Shown here: positions 38,683-49,065 of the stretch, piece after piece
Layout: every line of letters starts with the position of its first letter
Numbering within the stretch: position 1 is the first letter of the stretch
Assembly: GCA_002701365.1 (NCBI GenBank)
Contig: NZUK01000025.1
Coordinates: 1 to 64,000 of the forward strand
DNA: 64,000 bases
Direction: 5' to 3'
DNA from: Flavobacteriales bacterium
Lineage (GTDB): Bacteria; Bacteroidota; Bacteroidia; Flavobacteriales; TMED113
Translations under genes and position numbers: made by a program
Notes under the pieces: model-generated
Databases searched by the model: none
What the model saw: only the letters and a program-made list of their open reading frames with translations
What the model was told of the DNA's origin: nothing

Positions 38683-40212
38683 TTAATGTTTAAAGTGTCT
38701 AGTTCCTGTAAATATCATAGCCATATTATTTGCATTGCAATAATCAATAGATAGTTGATCATTTTTTGATCCACCGGGTTGAATAACTGCACGAATACCC
38801 TCTTTTTCAGCAATTTCAACACAATCTGGAAATGGAAAAAAAGCGTCCGAGGCCATAACAGCATTTTCTAATGAAAATCCAAAATGCTTGGCTTTTATTA
38901 TTGCTTGTCTTAGGGCGTCTACTCTTGATGTTTGACCACAGCCAGATGCTAATAATTGCTTATTTTTTGCCAAAACAATTGTATTAGACTTTGTATGTTT
39001 ACAAATTTTACTAGCAAAAATTAAATCACTCATTTGATTAGTATTTACATCTAAATTAGACATCAATTTCAGGTCATGGCCATCTGTTATTAAATCCTTA
39101 GTTTGTAATAAAACTCCATTTAAAACGGTTCGAAATGACATTTCTCCTAAGTTAGCATTTTTTTTCTTTAAAATAATACGACTTTTTTTACTTTTTAATA
39201 AATCAAGTGCTTCATTTGAAAAATCTTTAGCAATTAGTACTTCAAAAAACAAAGTATTGATTTTACTCGCAATTTTTAGATCGATATTATTATTTGTAAT
39301 TAATACCCCTCCAAATGCAGATATAGGATCTCCTGCTAGTGCTTGATCCCAGGCGTCTTCTAAGTTTTTATTTGATGCAAATCCACAGGCGTTATTATGC
39401 TTTAGTATTCCAAAAGATGGTTCTTCAAATTCTTCTATTAAATTCACTGCAGCGTCGATGTCTAATAGATTATTATAGGATAGTTCTTTGCCATTTAATT
39501 GGTCAAATAATTCATTAAGTTTACCATAATAAACACCATCTTGATGGGGATTTTCTCCGTACCTTAATTTTTTTGATGATAAAATATTTTGCTTAAATGT
39601 ATTTGGCGTTTTTGGATTTTCTTTATTTGTAGAGTCAAAATATGTTGCAATATTATACTCGTAATTGGAAGTAACATTGAAGGCTTTTTGTGCAAACGAT
39701 AAACGTTGTTTTATATTTGTGCAGCAATGATTTGATATCATTAGATTATTTGCTAAATCAAAGTGTTCAGTGGATGGAACAATTAGAATATCTTTATAAT
39801 TTTTTGCTGCAGCTCTAATGAGAGATACACCACCAATATCTATTTTTTCAATGATTTCCGAATTATCTGCGTTTTGTTCAACAGCTTCTTGAAAAGGGTA
39901 TAAGTCTACAATTACCATGTCGATGGTGTGGATATTAAATTGATCCATATCTTTTTGATCTGATTGGATATCAGCTCTGTTTAAAATGCCACCAAAAATA
40001 TTTGGATGAAGTGTTTTAACCCTACCACCTAATATAGAAGGGTATTTTGTTATGCTTTCAACGGAGGTGACATTTGCACCTAGATTTTCTATAGCTTTCT
40101 TTGTACCTCCCGTTGAGATAATTTCAACTTCATATTTTTTAAACGTAGATACTAAATGGGATAAGTAAGACTTATCATATACTGAAATAAGAACTCTTTT
40201 AATTTTTTTCAC
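38683..40212 (-). CDS. purH: Bifunctional AICAR formyltransferase/IMP cyclohydrolase
   Basis: SVYDKSYL, ISTGGTKKAIE, GGRVKTLHPNIFGG, LRYGENPHQ, KHNNACGFA. Confidence 0.97.
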   Translation of the reverse strand: MKKIKRVLISVYDKSYLSHLVSTFKKYEVEIISTGGTKKAIENLGANVTSVESITKYPSILGGRVKTLHPNIFGGILNRADIQSDQKDMDQFNIHTIDMVIVDLYPFQEAVEQNADNSEIIEKIDIGGVSLIRAAAKNYKDILIVPSTEHFDLANNLMISNHCCTNIKQRLSFAQKAFNVTSNYEYNIATYFDSTNKENPKTPNTFKQNILSSKKLRYGENPHQDGVYYGKLNELFDQLNGKELSYNNLLDIDAAVNLIEEFEEPSFGILKHNNACGFASNKNLEDAWDQALAGDPISAFGGVLITNNNIDLKIASKINTLFFEVLIAKDFSNEALDLLKSKKSRIILKKKNANLGEMSFRTVLNGVLLQTKDLITDGHDLKLMSNLDVNTNQMSDLIFASKICKHTKSNTIVLAKNKQLLASGCGQTSRVDALRQAIIKAKHFGFSLENAVMASDAFFPFPDCVEIAEKEGIRAVIQPGGSKNDQLSIDYCNANNMAMIFTGTRHFKH

Positions 40213-40216
40213 ATTA

Positions 40217-40792
40217 TCATGTATTAATTGCTATTACTGTATTTATTTTTTCAGGAAACTTTTCTTTTAATAATACTTCTATTCCACTTTTTAATGTCAT
40301 TTGTGAAGAAGGACATCCGCTACAGGCACCTTTTAAGAATAATTCTACCACTCCATCTTTACAAGAAATTAATTCTACATCGCCTCCATCCATTTGAATA
40401 TTTGGACGAATTGATGTGCTTATCACTTCTTCAATGTCAATCATTAATTTTGTTTTTTTGTATTTTTTATTTTGAGATTTTGGATAGTTATTAATCTCGC
40501 AGACTTTTATGTTATTATTTAGTTTGTCTTGAATAAAGATTCGAATTTGATTACTAACATCACTCCAATCAATAGAATCAATTTTTTTTATTGATATATA
40601 ATTAGTAGCAATAAAAATTTCTTGAATAAAAGGAAATGAAAATATTTCTGCAATTAATGGCCATCCTTTTGTGTCTTCAACTTTAAAAAATTCTTGTGTT
40701 TTTTTAGTTAATAATTTGTTTGACACAAATTTCATCACTCCCGGATTAGGAGTGGATTCAGTATATATTATGTGTGGTGTTTCGGTTTTCAT
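40217..40792 (-). CDS. NifU/Nfu-type Fe-S scaffold protein
   Basis: Nfu_N (TPNPGVMKFVSN) plus NifU C-terminal domain with GACSGCPSSQMTLKSGIE. Confidence 0.92.
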   Translation of the reverse strand: MKTETPHIIYTESTPNPGVMKFVSNKLLTKKTQEFFKVEDTKGWPLIAEIFSFPFIQEIFIATNYISIKKIDSIDWSDVSNQIRIFIQDKLNNNIKVCEINNYPKSQNKKYKKTKLMIDIEEVISTSIRPNIQMDGGDVELISCKDGVVELFLKGACSGCPSSQMTLKSGIEVLLKEKFPEKINTVIAINT

Positions 40793-40844
40793 ATCTAAAA
40801 AAATCAGTTACATAAAGCTTTAGTTAAGATAAGAATAATTTCAA

Positions 40845-41648
40845 TTAAAAGATATTTTCTTCTTTGAGAATTATAGAACTCGGGAAAAATAATTTTGTTT
40901 TTTGTTGAAAATGACTTGTATAGTCAGAAACATAAAAATTATGTTTTAATTTATTTTGCGAAAATCGTAATAATTTATTTTGTTGAAGTTTTTGTTTTAC
41001 CTCATTTCCAATATGATTTAATGAACTTAGAATTTTGACGTTCTCATTATAGTATTTTGAAATTATAGATTCAATTAGGGGGTAGTGAGTACAACCTAAA
41101 ACAAGTGTGTCAATATTTTTTATAGTATTATCAGATAAGTATGTTTCTACAATGCCCTTTTGGTATAGTTTTTGATTATTTTCTTCTATTAAACTCGCTA
41201 GTAATGGCGTTGCTAATGATTTGACATTAATATCTTTTCGGGTAAGTTTAATACTTTTTTGATATACGTTTGATGATATTGTTGCATTAGTTCCGATAAT
41301 ACCGATATTTTTGATATTGATATCCTTTTCGATGTATTTAATTAAAGGATTTATCACGTTAAATAAGAGACTCTTTTTATGAGTTTTTTTTTCTAAAAAA
41401 TCATATGCTATTGCTGATGCACTATTACAGGCAATAATAATAGCTTTACATTTTTTTTTCAGTAAAAATTCAACAATTCTATCGGAGTAAAAAAGTATTT
41501 TTTTATTGGACTTATCTCCATATGGGAGGTGTTGAGTATCTCCAAAGTAAATTATTTGTTCGTTTGGTAGAGTTTCATTTATAGCAGCAGCTATAGTTAG
41601 CCCTCCAATTCCTGAGTCAAATATTCCTATAGGTTGTTCAGAATTCAA
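40845..41648 (-). CDS. murI: Glutamate racemase
   Basis: IGIFDSGIGGLTIA, YFGDTQHLPYG, IIACNSASA, VLGCTHYPLI. Confidence 0.96.
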   Translation of the reverse strand: MNSEQPIGIFDSGIGGLTIAAAINETLPNEQIIYFGDTQHLPYGDKSNKKILFYSDRIVEFLLKKKCKAIIIACNSASAIAYDFLEKKTHKKSLLFNVINPLIKYIEKDINIKNIGIIGTNATISSNVYQKSIKLTRKDINVKSLATPLLASLIEENNQKLYQKGIVETYLSDNTIKNIDTLVLGCTHYPLIESIISKYYNENVKILSSLNHIGNEVKQKLQQNKLLRFSQNKLKHNFYVSDYTSHFQQKTKLFFPSSIILKEENIF

Positions 41649-41668
41649 ATGTTTTATTATCTACAGTA

Positions 41669-42175
41669 CTATAAGTTTAATTTTGCTTTTACTAGACTAG
41701 TAATATCATATGAATCATCAGCAAAAACTAAGCCACCCTGTAGTCCAACTCTATCAAATATATATGTATATCCTTTCTCCTTAGCAACATCATTTATAGC
41801 GTTTTCAATTTTTAGTAATATGGGTTCAAATAACTCTGCTTGTTTCATTTGAATACTTTGCTCTGCAGTTTGTTCAAATGTTAAAATTCTATTTTGCAAG
41901 TCTTCTAGTTCTTTTAGCTTAGTACTTCTAATAGCATCATTCATATTTTCTTGATCAATTTGAAATTGTTTCTGTTGTGTTTCAAATTCCTGATACATTG
42001 TTTGTCCGGTCTGCTGTAAAACCTCAAGTTCAGATTGTAGTGCTACCTGTGCGGTCATTGCTTCTGGCATTAGTCCTAAAATTTCTTGTGAATTAACATG
42101 GCCAAATAATTGTTGAGCCAATGTTAAATTAGATATTAGTAGACATATAAAAATTGAGATAAATTTAAGTTTCAT
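41669..42175 (-). CDS. OmpH/Skp family periplasmic chaperone
   Basis: Signal peptide, FGHVNSQEILGLMPE, coiled coil, EKGYTYIFDR; next to second ompH and bamA. Confidence 0.9.
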   Translation of the reverse strand: MKLKFISIFICLLISNLTLAQQLFGHVNSQEILGLMPEAMTAQVALQSELEVLQQTGQTMYQEFETQQKQFQIDQENMNDAIRSTKLKELEDLQNRILTFEQTAEQSIQMKQAELFEPILLKIENAINDVAKEKGYTYIFDRVGLQGGLVFADDSYDITSLVKAKLNL

Positions 42176-42193
42176 GTTATGTTTTTTTATTGA

Positions 42194-42694
42194 TTAGTAA
42201 CCTAGTTTTTCTAGTATTGCATCGCTTTTATCTAATTCAGGATCAGAAAAAAGCATAATTAAATCAGATGATTTGTCAAAAATAATGTCATACTCACCCT
42301 CATCTGCAAATTTATTTATAGCTGAGTAAATTAAGTCCATAATTGGACGAATTAATTGTTCTTGTTTTTTATACAACTCTCCCTTTGGTCCAAATCGTTC
42401 TTTAGTGAGAGATTTAATTTTTTGTTCTTTTTCAATTATTTTCTCTTCTTCTTTTTTCTTTTTCCCTTCGGGAAGTAAGTATTGTGATGCCTGATAATTC
42501 CTATAAAGTCTTTCCACCTCATCTTTCATAATACTAATTTCTTCTTCCCACTCTTCAGATAAATTATTTAATTCTTCTTGGGCAGTATTAAATTCTGGAA
42601 TATTTTCTAAAATATAGCGACTATCCACATATGCTATGTCTTGTGCATTTATTGATACGCTAAATAGAATTAAAATAAAAAATAATTTTTTCAT
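42194..42694 (-). CDS. OmpH/Skp family periplasmic chaperone
   Basis: IAYVDSRYILENIPEF, Lys/Glu coiled coil, EGEYDIIFDKSSDLIMLFSDP. Confidence 0.9.
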   Translation of the reverse strand: MKKLFFILILFSVSINAQDIAYVDSRYILENIPEFNTAQEELNNLSEEWEEEISIMKDEVERLYRNYQASQYLLPEGKKKKEEEKIIEKEQKIKSLTKERFGPKGELYKKQEQLIRPIMDLIYSAINKFADEGEYDIIFDKSSDLIMLFSDPELDKSDAILEKLGY

Positions 42695-42717
42695 AATTTT
42701 TTTACAAATTTAACAAA

Positions 42718-45204
42718 TTAAAATTGTTGTCCAATAGTAAAAGATGTTACTAGACCAGGCTTTTGTCCATTATATAATGGATCAAAACCATATCCAAAAT
42801 CTACTCCCATTAGGCCAAACATGGGCATAAATATACGAATTCCAGCTCCGAGCGAACGCTTAACTTCAAATGGATTGAATGTGTCAAACCCTTCCCATGC
42901 ATTAGCAGCCTCAGCAAAACATAGTGCATATATTGTGGTGGTAGCTGCTAGCGAAATGGGATATCGAACTTCGGCAGTATATTTACTATAAAGAGGTTGG
43001 CCTTCATTGCCAACTCCACTAATTAGGCCACCTCCCCCCTCAGAACCACTTCCAGTTTCATTAGGATAACCCCTTACACCGATTCGTTCGCTACCATTAT
43101 ATGAGTAACCACTTATTCCGTCTCCTCCGACTTCAAATCTTTCGTAAGGCGGAATCCCGACAGCATCATTATATGCAGATAAAAAACCAAACTCAAATGA
43201 AGTTTTAAGTACTAGCTTACTTGCTAATTCGGTGTACCATTCTCCACGTGTTTTAATTTTGTAGTATTCTAAAAACTCGAATTTTTCTTCCTCGGGCATG
43301 TCAATATATTCATCTTTTTCAATTCCAGAAAATAATGAATACGGAGGTGTTAGTTCAGCACTTAATAAAAACTTGGAACCTCTTCTAGGATAAATAGGAT
43401 TAAATACCGAGCTTCTAGATAACACTCCAGCAATATTTATATTGAAAGTAGAGAATAAATTTGTCCAATTTGACACATCATAATCACTTATATTTAAACT
43501 GAGATTAGTCGTAAAATAATCATCAGGCCATTTCAACCTTTTTCCAAAACCTAAACTAAATCCAGACCTATTTAATTGTCTTGGATTTTCTATTGCTTCA
43601 TTTGTTATGTCAGGTCTACTAAGAGAATAAAAAATAGATGTTGTAAATGCGTTAGGTTTTTTGCCACCTAGCCAAGGTTCTTGAAAAAGAAGTGTGTAGT
43701 TTTGATACCTTCTTCCATATGCTTGCGCGCTTAGTTGCACTTTCTGTCCATCACCTGTTGGCAATGGAGACCAAGTTGTTTTATCAAATATACCTTTAGT
43801 AGAAAAATTATTAAAAGCAACAGAAAGTTGTCCTACGAAACCATAGCTTTCTCCCCCGTATCCCCCTGATAATTCAATTTGATCCGCGGGCTTTTCTTCT
43901 ACAATATATTCTATATCTACGTTCCCAGTTTGTGGATCAGGAATTGGGTTCACTCCGAGAGCTTCAGGATTAAAAAAACCTAGCCTATTAAATTCTTCCT
44001 GTGTTCTAATAATATCAGATCTTTTAAATAGATTCCCAGGTAATGATCGAACTTCTCTCATTAATACATTATCATTAGTTTTTGTATTTCCTTTAACAAC
44101 AATATTTTTTATTATAGCTTGCTTGCCTTCTCGTATTTGCATCTCTAAATCAATCATATTATAATCATCAATAGAAGTCTCTATTGGGTTAACTTGAAAA
44201 AATAAATATCCATCATCCATATATAGCGCACTGACGTCGTCCTGATTGCGACTCATGTTTAATCGCTCATCTAATAATGTTTCATCAAATATTTCTCCGG
44301 ATTGAATCGCTAGTATTTTAGTAAGTTCTTGAGAGTTATATTTGGTGTTACCTAACCAACTAATTTCTCCAAAAAAGTATTGGTTACCTTCTGATATTTC
44401 AATATCTATTATAAGTTTATCGTCTTCTGTTATTGAGACCACTTCATTTACTACACTTGCATCCCGATATCCAAATTGTTTATATAAATTAATTACATTA
44501 ATTAGGTCTTTTTGATATTCTTCCTCAATTAATTTGGAACTAGATAATAAATATCGTAAACCTGTTTGTCGGGTTTTTTTCATCACTTTTCTTAGCTTAG
44601 AATCTTTGAGACTCTGATTGCCTGAAAAGTTAATTTCTTTGATTTTTAAACGAGCATTTTTAGTAATATTAAATTCGAGAGTTACTTTTCTATTATTTAC
44701 TGAGTCAGGGATAGTTTGAGCTTCACATGAAACCTGTAGAAACCCTTTCTCGACAAAGTATTCTTCTATTTTTTGTTGACTAACTTTTATTAAGTTGTCA
44801 TTAACAGTCATCCCAGAATTTAAATTAATCTTATCTCTTAAATTATCTTCGTCTCCCTTTTTAATGCCATTAAATGCAAATTTTAAAAGACTCAGAGAAG
44901 GCTTCAGGTATAACTTCAGAATAATTTCATCATTTGGTGTAATAACCTTAGATATTTGAATGTCAGCGAATAAATCTTGTTGCCACATTTTTTTTAACCC
45001 ACTCGCAACTTCTTGGCTTGATATTTTTTGACCGATTGATAGGCCCATTAATTGAAGAGCGGTTTTTTTATCAATATTATAATCGCCTAATAATTCAACA
45101 TCTTTTAATATATAGCCTTCTGGGGTTATAATATTTTGTGTTTGTGAAAAAACACAAAAAAATGGAAATAATGTTACTAAAAAAAATTTAAATATTTTTG
45201 TCAT
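42718..45204 (-). CDS. bamA: Outer membrane assembly factor BamA
   Basis: POTRA repeats (VKGNTKTNDNVLMREVRSLPGNLF), Omp85 barrel; signal peptide at MTKIFKFFLV (track start 45255). Confidence 0.95.
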   Translation of the reverse strand: MTKIFKFFLVTLFPFFCVFSQTQNIITPEGYILKDVELLGDYNIDKKTALQLMGLSIGQKISSQEVASGLKKMWQQDLFADIQISKVITPNDEIILKLYLKPSLSLLKFAFNGIKKGDEDNLRDKINLNSGMTVNDNLIKVSQQKIEEYFVEKGFLQVSCEAQTIPDSVNNRKVTLEFNITKNARLKIKEINFSGNQSLKDSKLRKVMKKTRQTGLRYLLSSSKLIEEEYQKDLINVINLYKQFGYRDASVVNEVVSITEDDKLIIDIEISEGNQYFFGEISWLGNTKYNSQELTKILAIQSGEIFDETLLDERLNMSRNQDDVSALYMDDGYLFFQVNPIETSIDDYNMIDLEMQIREGKQAIIKNIVVKGNTKTNDNVLMREVRSLPGNLFKRSDIIRTQEEFNRLGFFNPEALGVNPIPDPQTGNVDIEYIVEEKPADQIELSGGYGGESYGFVGQLSVAFNNFSTKGIFDKTTWSPLPTGDGQKVQLSAQAYGRRYQNYTLLFQEPWLGGKKPNAFTTSIFYSLSRPDITNEAIENPRQLNRSGFSLGFGKRLKWPDDYFTTNLSLNISDYDVSNWTNLFSTFNINIAGVLSRSSVFNPIYPRRGSKFLLSAELTPPYSLFSGIEKDEYIDMPEEEKFEFLEYYKIKTRGEWYTELASKLVLKTSFEFGFLSAYNDAVGIPPYERFEVGGDGISGYSYNGSERIGVRGYPNETGSGSEGGGGLISGVGNEGQPLYSKYTAEVRYPISLAATTTIYALCFAEAANAWEGFDTFNPFEVKRSLGAGIRIFMPMFGLMGVDFGYGFDPLYNGQKPGLVTSFTIGQQF

Positions 45205-45925
45205 AAATTTGTTCAGTTGTTTTACCAAATCGCCTCTCCCTCTTTTGGTATTCAAAAATAGCTATATATAATTCTTCTTCATCAAAATCTGGCCATTTTT
45301 TTTCACTAAAATATAATTCTGAAAATGCAATTTGCCATAATAAAAAGTTGCTAACACGTTTTTCTCCACTTGTTCTAATTAATAAATCAGGGTCTGGGAT
45401 GTTAAATGTTTGCAGGTTTTTTTGAAAAGTCATCTCTGTAATATATTGTTTTTTATCAGATTTTATAATTTTATTTATAGCTTCTAAAATTTCAGATCTT
45501 GCACTATAACTTAGAGCCAAGGTCAATGTTAAACCGCTATTGTTTTTTGTAATATCTAACATTTTATTTAATGCATTTTGGCATTTTTTTGGCAGATCGG
45601 TAGTTGTGCCAATAACATTTATTTTGATTTTATTTTTTAAAAAGTGGTTTTGATTATTCATTATAGTTGATACAAACAAATCCATTAACATACTGACTTC
45701 ACTTTTAGGTCGTTGCCAATTTTCTTTTGAGAAAGCAAAAAGTGTTAAATATTTCACATCCAGTTCAATAGCGGATGTGACAATGCGTTTGACACTCTTA
45801 ACTCCTTGTAGGTGTCCATAAATTCTACTTTTGCCCTTTTCTTTGGCCCACCTCCCATTTCCATCCATAATGATGGCAATATGTGCAGGTATTTTATTTT
45901 GATTTAATTTTATATTTTGACGCAT
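45188..45925 (-). CDS. uppS: Polyprenyl diphosphate synthase (isoprenyl transferase)
   Basis: HIAIIMDGNGRWA, FAFSKENWQRP, PDLLIRTSGEKRVSNFLLWQIAFSELYF. Confidence 0.96.
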   Translation of the reverse strand: MRQNIKLNQNKIPAHIAIIMDGNGRWAKEKGKSRIYGHLQGVKSVKRIVTSAIELDVKYLTLFAFSKENWQRPKSEVSMLMDLFVSTIMNNQNHFLKNKIKINVIGTTTDLPKKCQNALNKMLDITKNNSGLTLTLALSYSARSEILEAINKIIKSDKKQYITEMTFQKNLQTFNIPDPDLLIRTSGEKRVSNFLLWQIAFSELYFSEKKWPDFDEEELYIAIFEYQKRERRFGKTTEQIYDKNI

Positions 45926-45927
45926 TG

Positions 45928-46752
45928 TTAATTAGTGATATTTTCACAAGTGTTTTGTCGATCTTTAATACTATATAATATAGTTAGTCCTATAAAACCA
46001 TATTTATCATGTTGATTTGGATCTCCTCTTTGAAACCCTTCTGGGAATGTGTTGTTAGATTGGTCAGATAATTCAGCCCCTAATTCGCTTAAGATATTTG
46101 GATCTACATAGGTTGTGCTAACATCATCAATATAGTCAGTGAATGTGATTCTCCAGCTAATATTAAAATTCAATGTTAAATAATCATATATATTAATTTT
46201 ATAACCAAATCCGAATGGAATCGCTATGCCATTTAAATCATATAATTCCCTTTGTGGGTAATAATCTGAACCTTGCCCTTCTGTGCCTAGAGGCCTAAGA
46301 GAATACCAATTGCCATCATTACTTTGAGCTTTTGGATTAAAATAAAAAGAGGATATCCCGAAAAATAAAAATGGTGATATATTATATTCAGAATACCTGC
46401 TCATATATGGTCTGAGATTAAATTCGCTTATTAAACTAAACTCGGTTATTTTAGATTTAAAATGTAGATTCCGTTCTGTTTTAAAAAAGTCGGAGGCGTT
46501 TGCATCACTTGAATATAGTGTTCCTCGATGGATGTGTATACTTACTCCAAAGTGATAATTCAAATTTCTTTTTAACTGAAATCCTAGCGTAGGTTGAGTG
46601 TTTAATATAGCGTATTCAGCGTTATTATAGCCAACATCACCATGAAATAAAGATCCACCTAAGAAAACACCAATTTCATTTGTTTGCCCAAGTACAATAC
46701 TGCAGTTCAGTATGTATATATATATAATTATATTTTTACAGTTAAACTTCAT
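45928..46752 (-). CDS. DUF6089/PorG-like outer membrane protein
   Basis: NEIGVFLGGSLFHGDVGYNN, position between nadK and uppS as in many Flavobacteriia. Confidence 0.65.
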   Translation of the reverse strand: MKFNCKNIIIYIYILNCSIVLGQTNEIGVFLGGSLFHGDVGYNNAEYAILNTQPTLGFQLKRNLNYHFGVSIHIHRGTLYSSDANASDFFKTERNLHFKSKITEFSLISEFNLRPYMSRYSEYNISPFLFFGISSFYFNPKAQSNDGNWYSLRPLGTEGQGSDYYPQRELYDLNGIAIPFGFGYKINIYDYLTLNFNISWRITFTDYIDDVSTTYVDPNILSELGAELSDQSNNTFPEGFQRGDPNQHDKYGFIGLTILYSIKDRQNTCENITN

Positions 46753-47635
46753 TATTTCTTGTGTCTAATCCCCAAAGTAATTTCTCTCTTAATGTTTTAG
46801 AATAATTGATAGATTCTATTTCAACTAATTTTATACTATGTTCAGCTTTTTTAATAATTATAGGTGTGCTATTTTTAATGTATTGATTTCTAGAGTCCAT
46901 AGATAATAAAAATTTATGGGTACTATTATCTACAATTTCTAGTGTGATAATATTGTCATCAGAAACTATTAATGGTCTGACATTTAAATTATGTGGAGCA
47001 ATAGGTGTAATTATAAAGTTTTTTGATTCTGGCATAACAATAGGGCCGCCACAACTTAATGAATATCCTGTGGATCCTGTTGGAGTTGAAATAATTAGTC
47101 CATCTGCCCAATACGTATTTAAGTATTTGTTATTTAACATAACCTTAATGTTAATCATAGAGGTATTTTCTTTAGAGCAAACAGATATTTCATTCAAAGC
47201 AAAAGGAGTATCAATAATTGTATTTTGTGAATCAATATTTAATACCGCACGGCTGCTTAATCGATATTTTTCACTAATTAACTTACTAATTAAGTTAGCT
47301 AAGTTATGTCTAGAAATTGTTGCTAAAAAACCTAGTCTCCCAGTGTTAATACCAACTATTGGAATTTCAGTATTTTTTACTAGAGTAGCAGCATTCAGGA
47401 TGGTTCCGTCTCCTCCAAAACAAATTAAATAATCAATTCTCTTTTTATAGTTTTCTATATTAGATATCGGTTTAATAATTTTATTATTGTCCTCACTGAG
47501 AAATTTTTTAATTTGCTTATAGAAAAATTCAGTCGATAAAACGGTAAATTTTTTTTTATTTAGATCAGATATAAATTCTATAATTTGTGTTCCAATCTCT
47601 TTAGAAAACTTTTTGCCATGTAATAAAAACACCAT
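46742..47635 (-). CDS. nadK: NAD kinase
   Basis: FGGDGTILNAA, GINTGRLGFLA, TPTGSTGYSLSCGGPI. Confidence 0.96.
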   Translation of the reverse strand: MVFLLHGKKFSKEIGTQIIEFISDLNKKKFTVLSTEFFYKQIKKFLSEDNNKIIKPISNIENYKKRIDYLICFGGDGTILNAATLVKNTEIPIVGINTGRLGFLATISRHNLANLISKLISEKYRLSSRAVLNIDSQNTIIDTPFALNEISVCSKENTSMINIKVMLNNKYLNTYWADGLIISTPTGSTGYSLSCGGPIVMPESKNFIITPIAPHNLNVRPLIVSDDNIITLEIVDNSTHKFLLSMDSRNQYIKNSTPIIIKKAEHSIKLVEIESINYSKTLREKLLWGLDTRNNEV

Positions 47636-47638
47636 AAT

Positions 47639-48298
47639 CTAAGTATTCAAGTAGTTAATAAACGATTCAAAACGATCGTCTAATGCATTGCTATTATAGT
47701 CACTTGAAAAGGTTTGTGTGATATTATATTCATATCTTTCAAGGGTCTTTATAATTGTATCACAATTAATACAATTTAATGCTAAGTGGACATTGATTTT
47801 ATCTTCTATTATTTCTTGCCATAGTGTAATAATCTTTCCATTATTTTCTTCAATTAATCTTGAGATTTCAGATAGAATATAATCTTTTTTATGTAAGGCG
47901 ATCACTATAATATTTAGGTTGTCATAATTAGTTTGAGATAATCCTAATTTTTGAATAATATCAATTTGCTCAATATATCCTAAATAAGTATTATTTTCAT
48001 TAACAATTGGAATAATTGATAATAAGTGACTTGTTAAGGTTTGTATACTTTGAAATACATGCGCATTTTCAAGCAGAAAAATATTTTTCATGGTTTTTTT
48101 AATAGAGTTTAGTGGGTTTTGAATATTACTCATATTAATAATACTTAGCTCGTCAATTAATCCAATAAATTTATTATTTTCATCTACAACAGGAACGTGA
48201 GATATTTTGTGTTCTTCCATGACGGCAAGTGTGTTTATTGCACTATCATTTAACTTAGGTGCAGATAAATCTCGTTTAATAATATCTTTTATCATCAC
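47639..48298 (-). CDS. CBS domain protein
   Basis: Two CBS units (SHVPVVDENNKFIGLID; IIPIVNENNTYLGYIE) plus C-terminal extension. Confidence 0.85.
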   Translation of the reverse strand: MMIKDIIKRDLSAPKLNDSAINTLAVMEEHKISHVPVVDENNKFIGLIDELSIINMSNIQNPLNSIKKTMKNIFLLENAHVFQSIQTLTSHLLSIIPIVNENNTYLGYIEQIDIIQKLGLSQTNYDNLNIIVIALHKKDYILSEISRLIEENNGKIITLWQEIIEDKINVHLALNCINCDTIIKTLERYEYNITQTFSSDYNSNALDDRFESFINYLNT

Positions 48299-48315
48299 AT
48301 CAATTCTATATTAGA

Positions 48316-48323
48316 CAAACTTA
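48316..48323 (-). promoter_or_regulatory. Candidate -7 element (TAAGTTTG) for the CBS-nadK-porG-like-uppS-bamA direction
   Basis: Matches TAnnTTTG 18 nt upstream of the start at 48298; no -33 element recognised. Confidence 0.35.
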
Positions 48324-48360
48324 CTATTTTTATACATTAATTCTTTATTTAATTACTATT

Positions 48361-49065
48361 ATGGTTAAGTTAAGTGTGAATGTAAACAAAATAGCCACCT
48401 TGCGTAATGCTAGAGGTAATAATATACCAGATTTGATTAATGTAACCCAGTCTATTATTAGCTTTGGAGCAGATAGCATAACTATTCATCCAAGACCAGA
48501 TGAAAGACACATTACTAAAAAGGACGTTTCTTCATTATCAAATATAATGCCGAATAATATTGAGTTTAATATTGAAGGGTTCCCATCATCTTCTTTCTTA
48601 AAAATGGTTTTAAGATTAAAACCTAATCAGGTTACTTTAGTTCCAGATGCCCCTGATGTCCTGACATCCCTAGAGGGATGGAATATTATTGAAAATAAAT
48701 CTATTTTAACGAGTGTTGTGCAAGAATTAAATAATCATGGTATTAGAACTTCTATTTTTATTCATCCAAATCTAGAAATGGTTAATGCTGCTAGAGAAGT
48801 TAATGCTGCTAGAATTGAATTGTTTACAGGAACGTATGCGAAATCTAAACATACAATTGAATCATATGTTAAGTGTAGTGAATTTGCTCATGAATTAGGG
48901 CTAGGGGTTAATGCTGGCCATGATCTAGATATGCAAAATTTACCATTCTTTGTTAGAGAAATACCTTATCTAGATGAAGTTTCAATTGGACATGGTTTAA
49001 TTTCAGAATCGTTATTTCTAGGATTAGAAAAAACAATTTCTTGTTATAAAGAAATTTTATCATGA
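48361..49065 (+). CDS. pdxJ: Pyridoxine 5'-phosphate synthase
   Basis: LSVNVNKIATLRNARGNNIPDL, ITIHPRPDERHI, VTLVPD, VNAGHDL. Confidence 0.96.
   Translation: MVKLSVNVNKIATLRNARGNNIPDLINVTQSIISFGADSITIHPRPDERHITKKDVSSLSNIMPNNIEFNIEGFPSSSFLKMVLRLKPNQVTLVPDAPDVLTSLEGWNIIENKSILTSVVQELNNHGIRTSIFIHPNLEMVNAAREVNAARIELFTGTYAKSKHTIESYVKCSEFAHELGLGVNAGHDLDMQNLPFFVREIPYLDEVSIGHGLISESLFLGLEKTISCYKEILS

Noticed and set aside
42194-42694. Tandem ompH genes as a recent duplication of interest
   Set aside because: Paired ompH/skp genes next to bamA are ordinary in Bacteroidota and the two are quite diverged.
46944-47432. 162-aa plus-strand ORF antisense to nadK
   Set aside because: Long, but fully antisense to conserved NAD kinase motifs; no family resemblance.
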